Below, in pieces: positions 8,439-16,767 of a DNA stretch of 64,000 nt. Made by a program: the position numbers and the translations under genes. This stretch comes from Sphingomonadales bacterium. Lineage in GTDB: Bacteria; Pseudomonadota; Alphaproteobacteria; Sphingomonadales; Govanellaceae. The stretch covers positions 102,821 through 166,820 of the forward strand of contig JACFMS010000005.1 of NCBI GenBank assembly GCA_019455285.1, written 5' to 3'. Positions within the stretch are counted from its first letter, which is position 1. Every line of letters begins with the position of its first letter. Under the pieces are notes generated by a model. That model searched no databases. It saw nothing but the letters and a program-made list of their open reading frames with translations, and was not told the origin of the DNA.

Positions 8439-9168
8439 ACTTGCGGCGTCCAATGGCGGAGCGGCGCTCAAGGTCGCCATCGTCGACGATGATCCCCTGT
8501 TTCGCGAAGCCTTGCGCCTCAATCTGGAAGACGAAGGCTATCGGGTGGCGGAATTCGCCGACGGCAGCGCCATCGTCAACTATGCGGCGTTGGACAAGGA
8601 TTTCGACCTTATCCTGCTCGATTGGAAAATGCCCGCCATGGACGGCATCGAAGTGCTGCGGGTGTTGCGCGGCCGCGGCGTCAAGACGCCGGTGATTTTC
8701 CTGACCCTGTTGTCCGACGAGGTCTACGAGGAAGCGGCGCTGGCCGGCGGGGCAGTGGATTTTGTCGATAAATCCCGCAGTTTTTCCATCTTGTTGCGGC
8801 GTATCGAGGTGATCCGCCTGGGTGTCAAGAAGCCGGACCTGCCCGTGGATGCGGAAAGCGATATCGGCCCCTTGTGCTTGAAGCTGGCCAGCAAGCGGGC
8901 GGAATGGCGCGGCCAGGCGGTGGAGTTGACGGTGCGCGAATTCGATATCGTCGCGGCGCTCGCCGCCCGCGCCGGCATTGATATGAAATACCGCGACATT
9001 TACGACACCGTGCACGGCCAAGGCTTTCACGCCGGCGACGGCGAGGAAGGCTTGCGCGCCACGGTGCGCGCCATCATCAAGCGCATCCGCGGTAAGTTCC
9101 GCGCCATCGATCCCGAGTTTGACCACATCGAAACCTTTGCCGGCTTCGGCTACCGGTGGCGGCCATGA
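8407..9168 (+). CDS. OmpR-type response regulator, ChvI-like
   Basis: A 253-residue regulator. The receiver domain begins VAIVDDDPLFREAL, has the phospho-acceptor Asp in LILLDWKMPAMDG, the conserved Thr in IFLTLLSDE and the Lys in DFVDKSRS. The C-terminal winged helix includes VELTVREFDIVAAL and ends ETFAGFGYRWRP. The layout is that of ChvI, the partner of ChvG in alphaproteobacteria (envelope and acid stress). No in-frame Met lies between the ATG at 8407 and the receiver, so the 32-bp overlap with the lipoprotein gene is real or a GTG/TTG is used. Confidence 0.9.
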   Translation: MNGSLRDLNSELAASNGGAALKVAIVDDDPLFREALRLNLEDEGYRVAEFADGSAIVNYAALDKDFDLILLDWKMPAMDGIEVLRVLRGRGVKTPVIFLTLLSDEVYEEAALAGGAVDFVDKSRSFSILLRRIEVIRLGVKKPDLPVDAESDIGPLCLKLASKRAEWRGQAVELTVREFDIVAALAARAGIDMKYRDIYDTVHGQGFHAGDGEEGLRATVRAIIKRIRGKFRAIDPEFDHIETFAGFGYRWRP

Positions 9169-10673
9169 GCACCCTCGGCGTGGCCGACGGCAAGCGGCGC
9201 GCCGTCATGCCGTTGGCGCTGTGGCTGGCGGCGCTGGCGGTGATTTTTCTCACCCTGCCCTTCGGTCTTTATCGCCTGCTGGAAGCGGCGGACGCCGACA
9301 AACGCGAACTATTGCTTGATAGCGTGCGCGATCGCGGCCGGCTGGCCATGGAAGTGCTGCGCCCGGTATTGTCAGAAACGGCCGATCGCGGGCTGATCGA
9401 GGCGCCGGCGGTGATCAATACCGTGGCCGCCGACGACAATGTGCTGCGGCTTTTTTTCCGTCCCGCCGACAGTGCGGCCGCCGGCTTCTATTATGTCGCC
9501 GCTGCGCCGGCGCGCAACAGCGATGAACTGGAACGGGAGCGCCAGTCGTTGCAGGGGCTGGGGGTGTTTGCGCATTTAAGCGCCGCCTGCGGCGATGGCC
9601 GCGCCGTGGTCGGCCGCCACCGCCTAGCGGAAACCGAGGAGGAAGTGGTGACGGCGGTGACGCCGCTCCTGACCGCCGACGGCTGCTGGGCGCTGTTGAC
9701 GGCGCTGTCCACCGCCGCTTATCAAAATTCCTCCATCGGCCGGCCCTATTGGGAGACGCCGGAAATCCGCTTCGGCGCCATCGCCTATGTCGGCAGCCTG
9801 GTGGTGGCGGCGATGATCGTCTGGCTGATCTGGCGCGGCCTTCGTCAACTCATGGAGCGGGCGCGGGCCATTCGCCTTGCCGGCGGCGGTAGCGGTGGCT
9901 TTGCCGACGATATTGGGCCGCGGGAATTCGTCGAGGTCGGCCGCGAGCTCGACCGCCTGGTCAGCGCGCTTGATCGCTCGGCGCAGCTAATCCGCGAGGT
10001 GGCAGTGGAAAACGCCCATGCCTTCAAGCGGCCGGTGGCGATCATCCGGCAATCGATAGAACCGGTGCGCCGGCGCGCCGACGATGCGCGGCTGGCCCGG
10101 GCGGTGGAGGTCATCGATCAAGCCCTCGACCGGCTGGAAAGCCTGATCACGGCGGCGTGGCGGGTCGATGATCTGGTCGCCTGTCTCATCCATCCCCGCC
10201 GCGAGGTGATCGATGTGTCGGCGCGGCTGCGGGAAATCGCCGCCGCTTATGGCAAGATGGGCGCCGGTGGCGGCATCAACTTCAGCGCCGACATTACGCC
10301 GGAAATCAGCTTGCGCGCGGCGGTCGAACTCATCGACGGCATCGTGGAAAATCTGCTCGACAACGCCTTAAGTTTCACCCCCGCCGGCGGGGCCATTTCA
10401 TTGTCACTCAGACACGCCGCCGCCGGGATTGAAATAGTCGTCTCAGACACAGGATGTGGTGTGCCTGAAATTTCTCTTCCCAAGATCTTCGATCGCTATT
10501 ACACCAAAAGAACGGGGACGAGTAATCGCGAGGAAATCGGCCATTTAGGTCTTGGATTGTGGCTCGTGCGTCGCAACGCCGAAGCGCTCGGCGGCAGCGT
10601 CGCGGCGCGCAATAAATCCACCGGCGGCCTGGAAATCAGCGTCAAATTCCCGATCAGCGACGGCAACGGTTGA
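9165..10673 (+). CDS. Membrane sensor histidine kinase, ChvG-like
   Basis: About 502 residues: a first TM segment near 16-36, a periplasmic sensor region to about 205, a second TM near 208-226, a HAMP-like linker, a dimerisation helix and a HATPase. The N box ENLLDNALSFTP, G1 DTGCGVP and G2 HLGLGLWLVRRNAEALGG are intact. The H box reads AHAFKRPV: the His is present but the usual following acidic residue is replaced by Ala. The ATG at 9165 overlaps the regulator stop (ATGA). It probably phosphorylates the ChvI-like protein. No HprK/PTS genes follow, unlike the classical ChvG locus. Confidence 0.9.
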   Translation: MSTLGVADGKRRAVMPLALWLAALAVIFLTLPFGLYRLLEAADADKRELLLDSVRDRGRLAMEVLRPVLSETADRGLIEAPAVINTVAADDNVLRLFFRPADSAAAGFYYVAAAPARNSDELERERQSLQGLGVFAHLSAACGDGRAVVGRHRLAETEEEVVTAVTPLLTADGCWALLTALSTAAYQNSSIGRPYWETPEIRFGAIAYVGSLVVAAMIVWLIWRGLRQLMERARAIRLAGGGSGGFADDIGPREFVEVGRELDRLVSALDRSAQLIREVAVENAHAFKRPVAIIRQSIEPVRRRADDARLARAVEVIDQALDRLESLITAAWRVDDLVACLIHPRREVIDVSARLREIAAAYGKMGAGGGINFSADITPEISLRAAVELIDGIVENLLDNALSFTPAGGAISLSLRHAAAGIEIVVSDTGCGVPEISLPKIFDRYYTKRTGTSNREEIGHLGLGLWLVRRNAEALGGSVAARNKSTGGLEISVKFPISDGNG

Positions 10674-10821
10674 TTGGCCGGCTTCGGCGCTGTCACAGAA
10701 TTGTCCCAGGCATTTTTGTGATTGGGCTGATAGATGTTTTCATCAACAAGCCGACGATAGAAAGCGTCGCCGTCATCATCTCCAACAATGTCCGATGTGT
10801 GAGTAAGGGTGGGTACGACAA

Positions 10822-11541
10822 TTGAGTAACGGAGAAGGGACGGCGGCGGCCCATGACGGGTCGGCGGCCAGCGCGCTCGACTGCTTGCTGTCGGACGCTG
10901 GGATCCAAGTGGTGCTGGCGGAGACGCCGGCGCTGTTGGAGCGGGTGTTTCGCCTGCGCTATCAGGTCTACTGCATGGCGCGGGGGTTTGAGGATCCGGC
11001 GCAGCAGTTGTCCGGCCTCGAACAGGATCGCTATGACGAGTTTTCCGTCCACAGCCTGCTGTTGGACGGAGAAAGCGGCGATGACCTCGGGTCGGTGCGT
11101 CTGGTGCTGCCCAATACGGTGGTGAGTCTGCCGAGCTACGCCATCGCGCCCGAGGTGAAAGAGCTTGCCGATCGCGACTTTCCGGCGGCGACCACCGCTG
11201 AAGCGTCACGGTTCCTGCGGGCGGTGGATGCCGGGCGGCCGAGCCGCTGGCGCAGCGCTGAGGAGACGCTGGCGTTGATGGCGGCCATCGTGCGGATGAG
11301 CGCCGAGCATGGCATGACCCATGTGTTGGCGCTGGTGACTGAGCCGATGCTGCGGCTGTTGCGGCGCTATCGGCTGAACTTTCGGCCTTTAGGGGAGCCG
11401 GTGGCCTTCAATGGCCTGCGCTACCCCACGGTTCTCGACTTGACGACGGACTTGGACGTCGTCGCGGCCGAGCGACCGGAGGTCTGGCGGATCTTGACGG
11501 CGGGCGGCGCATTGTATTCCCGCTCCGTCCCAAGTCTCTGA
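10822..11541 (+). CDS. GNAT acyltransferase of autoinducer-synthase / PEP-CTERM-associated type
   Basis: The 239-residue protein has the layout of LuxI-like GNAT enzymes. The core reads FRLRYQVYCMARGFED, then DEFSVHSLLLD, GSVRLVLP, EASRFLRA and a helical stretch before LRLLRRYRLNFRPLGEP. The same fold is used by the exosortase-associated acyltransferase family and by N-acyl amino acid synthases; I cannot separate these by eye. No exosortase or LuxR gene is nearby. No in-frame ATG precedes the domain, so the TTG at 10822, behind AAGGGTGGG, is taken as the start; this is the least certain part. Confidence 0.65.
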   Translation: MSNGEGTAAAHDGSAASALDCLLSDAGIQVVLAETPALLERVFRLRYQVYCMARGFEDPAQQLSGLEQDRYDEFSVHSLLLDGESGDDLGSVRLVLPNTVVSLPSYAIAPEVKELADRDFPAATTAEASRFLRAVDAGRPSRWRSAEETLALMAAIVRMSAEHGMTHVLALVTEPMLRLLRRYRLNFRPLGEPVAFNGLRYPTVLDLTTDLDVVAAERPEVWRILTAGGALYSRSVPSL

Positions 11542-11867
11542 CCCCCAACCCACCGCCAGATCTCCGGCTCGCCCGAGCCGTCATCCGTCACACCGACAGC
11601 GCTTGAAGCGTCTCCCTCCCAGACGGCGGATGGCAAGGAACACTCTCCGGCCATCCCCCTGAGGCTGGAGGGGCCCATTCCCGAAGACCCTCCTCTTTCC
11701 ATCCGTCGTCCCCCTGCTTTTCATTATCGTTTTAGCGCATTCTTATGCTTTAAAATAGGTAATTTGCGCAATTTAATGCTTATATTTCCCAATAACTGAA
11801 CGCCTTCAGCGGAAAATTTCCCGGCAGTCGTGCCATAATACGCCCATCATACGCAACGGCTTAGGAT
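11542..11867. other. Intergenic region with AT-rich promoter segment
   Basis: The first half is GC-rich and carries a small perfect hairpin, CGGCTCG (11565-11571) and CGAGCCG (11574-11580), without a T-run. The second half (about 11720-11810) is strongly AT-rich and probably holds the promoter of the indolepyruvate oxidoreductase gene. I see no gene here. Confidence 0.5.
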
Positions 11868-14800
11868 ATGAGGCGCGCCATGGACATGCGGCAGGTGACA
11901 CTGGACGACAAATATACCCTGTCGGCAGGCTCGGTTTATATGTCGGGCACCCAGGCGCTGGTGCGGCTGCCCCTCGTGCAGCGCCGCCGCGATATCGCCG
12001 CCGGGCTCAATACCGGCGGCTTCATTTCCGGCTACCGCGGCTCGCCCCTGGGCGCCTATGACCAGGCGCTGGACCATGCCCGGCATACGTTGACTGAGCA
12101 CGACATCGTGTTCCGCCACGGCGTCAACGAGGATTTGGCCGCCACCATGGTGTGGGGCAGCCAGCAGCTCAATCTGTTCCCTAAGGCCAAGAAGGATGGC
12201 GTGTTCGGCATCTGGTACGGCAAGGGGCCGGGGGTCGACCGCAGCGGCGACGTGTTTCGCCACGCCAACGCCGCCGGAACATCGAAATACGGCGGCGTGC
12301 TGGCCATCGCCGGCGATGATCACGGCGCTAAATCCTCCACCCTGCCGCATCAGACCGATCATACTTTCTACGGCCTGATGATGCCGATTCTTTATCCTTC
12401 CAGCGTTCATGAATATGTGGAATACGGCCTTCTCGGCTTCGCCATGTCGCGCTATTCGGGATGCTGGGTCGCCTTCAAGGTGCTCTCGGAGACCATCGAG
12501 GTCACCGCCTCGGTGTCGCTGGAGGGCGAGCGGCGCGCCATTCTGCTGCCCGGCGACGATGAATTCGACATGCCGCCCGGCGGCGTCAACATCCGCATCC
12601 TCGATGATTGGAAGGATCAGGACTTTCTGCTGCAGCGCTACAAGCTGTTCGCGGCGTTGGCGTTCGCCAAGAAAAACCACATCAACCGCATCGTCTGGGA
12701 CAGTCCCACCCCACGCTTCGGCATCATCACCTCGGGTAAATCCTATGAGGACGTGCGCCAAGCCTTGGATGAAATCGGCATCACGGCGGAAATCGCCGCG
12801 CGTATCGGCCTTAGGCTCTACAAGGTCGGCATGCCGTGGCCGTTGGAGCCCGACGGCGTGCGGCACTTCTCCGAAGGCCTGGAAGAAGTGTTGGTGGTGG
12901 AGGAGAAACGCGAGCTCATCGAAAACCAGATCAAGCAGCAGCTTTTCAACTGGCGGGCCGACGTGCGGCCATTGGTGGTGGGCAAGGTCGATGAGAAGGG
13001 CGACTGGCTGCTGCACCCGGAAAACGACTTGAGCGTCGGCGAGATCGCCCACGTGATCGCGGCGCGGCTCTCCCGCTTTTACCACAGCGAGCGGGTGCGC
13101 GAACGGCTGGCTTATTACTCGGCGCGGGAGGCGGCGCAAAAAGCCTTTGCGCCGGCGATCATCCGCAAGCCTTATTTCTGTTCCGGCTGTCCCCACAACA
13201 CCTCGACCAAGGTGCCCGCGGGCAGCCGGGCGCTGGCCGGCATCGGCTGTCACATCATGGCCACCTGGATGGACCGCAACACCATGACCTTCACCCAGAT
13301 GGGCGGCGAAGGCACGCCATGGTGCGGCCAGGCGCCGTTCACCGAGGAACGTCATGTGTTCGCCAACCTGGGCGACGGCACCTATTACCACTCGGGGCTG
13401 TTGGCCATCCGCCAGTCGGTGGCGGCGGGCGTCAACATCACCTACAAAATCCTCTTCAACGACGCCATCGCCATGACCGGCGGCCAGGAGTTCGACGGGC
13501 CGTTAAGCGTGCCGCTGATCGCCCGACAGGTGGCCGCCGAAGGGGTGAAGCGCATCGTCGTCGTCACCGACGAGCCGGCAAAATACGACATGGACGGCTT
13601 GCCGTCGGGCATTGCCGTTCACCACCGCGACGAGCTTGAGACGCTGCAACGGCAACTGCGGGAACAACACGGCGTCACCATCTTGATTTACGATCAGACC
13701 TGCGCCGCCGAAAAACGCCGGCGGCGCAAGCGCGGCAGCTATCCCGATCCCAATAAGCGGGTGTTCATCAACGAGCTGGTGTGCGAGGGCTGCGGCGATT
13801 GCTCGGCGCAATCCAACTGCGTGTCGGTGGAGCCATTGGAAACCGAATTTGGCCGCAAGCGCATTATCAATCAATCCACCTGCAACAAGGATTACTCGTG
13901 CTTGAAAGGGTTCTGCCCGTCGTTTGTCACGGTCTACGGCGGCGAATTGAAAAAAACCGAGGTCACAGGATTTGACGACCTGTTGCGCGATCTGCCGCCG
14001 TCAACGCTGCCGCCGCTCGTCGAGCCCTACAATATCTTCATCACCGGCATCGGCGGCACCGGCGTTGTCACCATCGGCGCGCTTCTCGGCATGGCGGCGC
14101 ATCTGGAAGGCAAGGCGGTGAGCGTGCTCGACATGGCCGGGCTGGCGCAAAAAGGCGGCGCAGTGTTCAGTTACGTGCGCTTTGGTGCACCCGACAGCGA
14201 TCTGCACGCGCCAAAAATTTCCACCGGCGACGCCGACGCGCTCATTGCCTGCGACGCGGTGGTGGCGGCCAGCCCCGCTGGCGTCGACATCATCAGCAAG
14301 GAACGCACGGCGGCGGTGATCAATACCCACCGCACGCCGGTGGCCGACTTTGTGCTCGACAAGGACGTTGATTTTCGCGATACGGCAGTGCGCGATATTC
14401 TCACCGCGCGCACCCGCGACGACGTCCGCGCCTTCATTGACGCCAGCCTTATCGCCACCGCGCTCTTTGGCGATTCCATCGCCACCAACATGTTCATGCT
14501 CGGCTATACCTATCAGTGCGGGTTGATCCCGGTATCGGCGGACGCCATCGAACGGGCGATTGAATTGAATGGCGTCGCCATCGAGATGAACGTGCGCGCT
14601 TTTCGCAGCGGCCGCCTGGCGGCCCATGATGAAGCCGCGATCACCAAGCTTATGGCCGCGTCGCTGCTCGCCGCCGCGCCGATGGCGCAAACGCTCGATG
14701 AGATCATCGACCGGCGGGCGCAGTATTTGACCTCCTATCAGAACCGCGCCTACGCCGAACGCTACCTAGAGCGGGTGGAGCGGGTGCGCGCCGCCGAACG

Positions 14801-15350
14801 CCAAGCCGTTCCTGGCTCAACCGAACTTACGGATGCGGTTGCTCGCGGTTACTTCAAGCTTCTCGCCTACAAGGATGAATACGAGGTGGCGCGGCTTTAC
14901 GCCGAAAGCGGCTTTATTGATCGCGTCAAGGCACAATTTGCCGGCGACGTGCGCCTGGAGTTCAACCTCGCCCCGCCCTTCCTGTCGCGCCCTGATCCGA
15001 CAAGCGGCCGGCCCAAGAAATGCCGGTTCGGCTCCTGGATCCTGATTGCGTTTAAAATCCTGTCAAAGTTCAAAGGCTTGCGCGGCACGCCCCTTGATCC
15101 CTTCGGCTATGCGGAAGAGCGCAAGCTGGAGCGGGCGCTGATCGCCGAGTATGAGGCGGATATGGCAACAATCATCGCTACCCTGGATCGGCGGAACCAT
15201 GACCAAGCAGTGGCCCTTGCCCGTCTGCCGCAGGACATCCGGGGCTTCGGGTCGGTCAAGGCGGCGGCCGTGGACAAGGCCCGGGCGCGGCGGCGGGAAC
15301 TGCTGTCCGCCCTGACCCAAGGGGCAGCGCCGCAGCGCAACGCGGCATGA
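11868..15350 (+). CDS. Indolepyruvate ferredoxin oxidoreductase, fused alpha and beta chains
   Basis: The 1160-residue single chain joins the IorA and IorB parts, as is usual in proteobacteria. The N-terminal half holds the pyrimidine-binding region; TPP-site motifs follow (GIGCHIMATW, ANLGDGTYYHSG, FNDAIAMTGGQEF). A cysteine-rich ferredoxin-like insert (VCEGCGDCSAQSNC, then CNKDYSCLKGFCP) lies near 640-690. The gamma-type domain begins FITGIGGTGVVTIGALLG. It oxidatively decarboxylates aryl-pyruvates to aryl-acetyl-CoA with reduction of ferredoxin. The start is ATG 11868 or ATG 11880, the second having AGG at a better distance. Reduced ferredoxin could serve the benzoyl-CoA reductase coded 43 kb away (inference). 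Confidence 0.92.
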   Translation: MRRAMDMRQVTLDDKYTLSAGSVYMSGTQALVRLPLVQRRRDIAAGLNTGGFISGYRGSPLGAYDQALDHARHTLTEHDIVFRHGVNEDLAATMVWGSQQLNLFPKAKKDGVFGIWYGKGPGVDRSGDVFRHANAAGTSKYGGVLAIAGDDHGAKSSTLPHQTDHTFYGLMMPILYPSSVHEYVEYGLLGFAMSRYSGCWVAFKVLSETIEVTASVSLEGERRAILLPGDDEFDMPPGGVNIRILDDWKDQDFLLQRYKLFAALAFAKKNHINRIVWDSPTPRFGIITSGKSYEDVRQALDEIGITAEIAARIGLRLYKVGMPWPLEPDGVRHFSEGLEEVLVVEEKRELIENQIKQQLFNWRADVRPLVVGKVDEKGDWLLHPENDLSVGEIAHVIAARLSRFYHSERVRERLAYYSAREAAQKAFAPAIIRKPYFCSGCPHNTSTKVPAGSRALAGIGCHIMATWMDRNTMTFTQMGGEGTPWCGQAPFTEERHVFANLGDGTYYHSGLLAIRQSVAAGVNITYKILFNDAIAMTGGQEFDGPLSVPLIARQVAAEGVKRIVVVTDEPAKYDMDGLPSGIAVHHRDELETLQRQLREQHGVTILIYDQTCAAEKRRRRKRGSYPDPNKRVFINELVCEGCGDCSAQSNCVSVEPLETEFGRKRIINQSTCNKDYSCLKGFCPSFVTVYGGELKKTEVTGFDDLLRDLPPSTLPPLVEPYNIFITGIGGTGVVTIGALLGMAAHLEGKAVSVLDMAGLAQKGGAVFSYVRFGAPDSDLHAPKISTGDADALIACDAVVAASPAGVDIISKERTAAVINTHRTPVADFVLDKDVDFRDTAVRDILTARTRDDVRAFIDASLIATALFGDSIATNMFMLGYTYQCGLIPVSADAIERAIELNGVAIEMNVRAFRSGRLAAHDEAAITKLMAASLLAAAPMAQTLDEIIDRRAQYLTSYQNRAYAERYLERVERVRAAERQAVPGSTELTDAVARGYFKLLAYKDEYEVARLYAESGFIDRVKAQFAGDVRLEFNLAPPFLSRPDPTSGRPKKCRFGSWILIAFKILSKFKGLRGTPLDPFGYAEERKLERALIAEYEADMATIIATLDRRNHDQAVALARLPQDIRGFGSVKAAAVDKARARRRELLSALTQGAAPQRNAA

Positions 15351-15434
15351 CGCAAGTGCGAAAAGGAGTGGCGGGACCCCGGAATGCTGGGTAAGATCGG
15401 CCATGGAATCGCATTCTTGAAGGAGTTTTAAATC

Positions 15435-16622
15435 ATGGCTCAGGATCCAGTGGTCATTGTCGGCATGGCTCGCACCGCCATGGGCGGGTTTCAGGGAGAT
15501 TTTTCGTCCGTCACTGCCCCCGAGCTGGGCGCGGCCGCCATCAAGGGCGCGCTGGCCCGCGCCGGCATTTCAGCGGCCGATGTGGACGAAACCATCATGG
15601 GCTGCGTCCTGCCGGCCGGTATCGGCCAGGCCCCGGCCCGTCAGGCGTCGAAGGGCGCCGGCATCCCCGACGCCGCCGGGGCCACCACCGTCAACAAGAT
15701 GTGCGGTTCGGGCATGAAGGCGGCGATGTACGCCCATGACGCGCTTCTCGCCGGCACCAACAAGGTGCTGGTGGCGGGCGGCATGGAGAGCATGACCAAC
15801 TCGCCCTATCTGCTGCCCAAGGCCCGCGCCGGCTACCGCATCGGCCATCAGGAGGTCAAGGACCACATGTTCCTCGACGGCCTGGAAGACGCCTATGACC
15901 GGGGCCGCCTGATGGGCACCTTCGCCGAGGATACGGCGCAGCATTACCAGTTCACCCGCGAGGCGCAGGACGCCTTCGCCATCGAGTCGCTGAAAAGAGC
16001 CCAGAAGGCGATCACCGGCGGGGCATTCGTCAGCGAAATCGTCGCCGTCACCGTGCAGGGCCGCGGCGGCGCCCAGGAGATTTTGATCGACGAGCAGCCG
16101 GGCAAGGCCAAGCCCGATAAAATCCCGACGCTGAAACCCGCTTTCCGTAAGGACGGCACGGTGACGGCGGCCAACTCCTCGTCCATTTCCGACGGCGCGG
16201 CGGCGTTGGTGATGATGCGCCGCAGCGAAGCGGACAAGCGGGGCTTGAAGCCCCTCGCCACCATCCTGGGCCATACCACCAACGCGCAAGCTCCGGCATG
16301 GTTCACCACCGCGCCGGTGGGCGCGATGCAAAAGCTCTTCGACAAGGTGGGCAAGTCGGCCAAGGACTTTGATCTCTTTGAAGTCAACGAAGCCTTCGCG
16401 GTGGTCACCATGGCGGCGATGAAGGATTTGGGCCTGCCGCACGACAAGGTGAACGTGCACGGCGGCGCCTGCGCGTTGGGGCACCCCATCGGCGCCTCGG
16501 GCGCGCGCATTGTGGTGACGCTGATCGCGGCGTTGCAAAAGTACGGATTGAAGCGCGGCGTCGCCTCGTTGTGCATCGGTGGCGGCGAAGCCACCGCCAT
16601 GGCGGTGGAGCTGGCGGCGTGA
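15435..16622 (+). CDS. Acetyl-CoA C-acetyltransferase (thiolase)
   Basis: A 395-residue thiolase. The nucleophile is C90 in NKMCGSGMKA, followed by the GGMESMTNSPYLL covering loop, NEAFAVV, GGACALGHPIGASGAR with the catalytic His, and the second Cys in CIGGGEA. Length and motifs fit a biosynthetic/degradative acetoacetyl-CoA thiolase. A strong AAGGAG site precedes the ATG. Acyl-CoA dehydrogenase and an enoyl-CoA isomerase-like gene follow on the same strand, so it likely works in acyl-CoA breakdown; a palindromic repeat separates it from them. Confidence 0.93.
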   Translation: MAQDPVVIVGMARTAMGGFQGDFSSVTAPELGAAAIKGALARAGISAADVDETIMGCVLPAGIGQAPARQASKGAGIPDAAGATTVNKMCGSGMKAAMYAHDALLAGTNKVLVAGGMESMTNSPYLLPKARAGYRIGHQEVKDHMFLDGLEDAYDRGRLMGTFAEDTAQHYQFTREAQDAFAIESLKRAQKAITGGAFVSEIVAVTVQGRGGAQEILIDEQPGKAKPDKIPTLKPAFRKDGTVTAANSSSISDGAAALVMMRRSEADKRGLKPLATILGHTTNAQAPAWFTTAPVGAMQKLFDKVGKSAKDFDLFEVNEAFAVVTMAAMKDLGLPHDKVNVHGGACALGHPIGASGARIVVTLIAALQKYGLKRGVASLCIGGGEATAMAVELAA

Positions 16623-16630
16623 TCTAATAA

Positions 16631-16731
16631 ACCCTCTCCTATGAGGAGAGGGTGGACGCGTAAGCGTTCGGGTGAGGTGATGCCTTGAGGTGAAAGTCAC
16701 CTCACCCCGGCCCTCTCCTCAAAGGAGAGGG
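16631..16731. repeat. Compound intergenic palindromic repeat
   Basis: ACCCTCTCCT/AGGAGAGGGT (16631-16653) and CCCTCTCCT/AGGAGAGGG (16711-16731) form two hairpins. Between them GGTGAGGTGA and TCACCTCACC form a third inverted pair. Related hairpins with the CCCTCTCC core recur at 38.07-38.18 kb. It lies between the thiolase and acyl-CoA dehydrogenase genes. Confidence 0.75.
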
Positions 16732-16767
16732 AGAAGTGGGCAGCGGTCTGACTTGGGTAGGGACGTT

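Noticed and set aside
11565..11580. Perfect 7-bp hairpin after the acyltransferase gene as terminator
   Set aside because: The loop is only 2 nt and no T-run follows.
11847..13391. Long open frame antisense to the indolepyruvate oxidoreductase gene
   Set aside because: No recognisable domain and it opposes a well-supported 1160-residue enzyme.
16690..16767. N-terminal extension of the acyl-CoA dehydrogenase
   Set aside because: It would translate the palindromic repeat (MKVTSPRPSPQRRGR), a well-known artefact; ATG 16768 begins the conserved domain.
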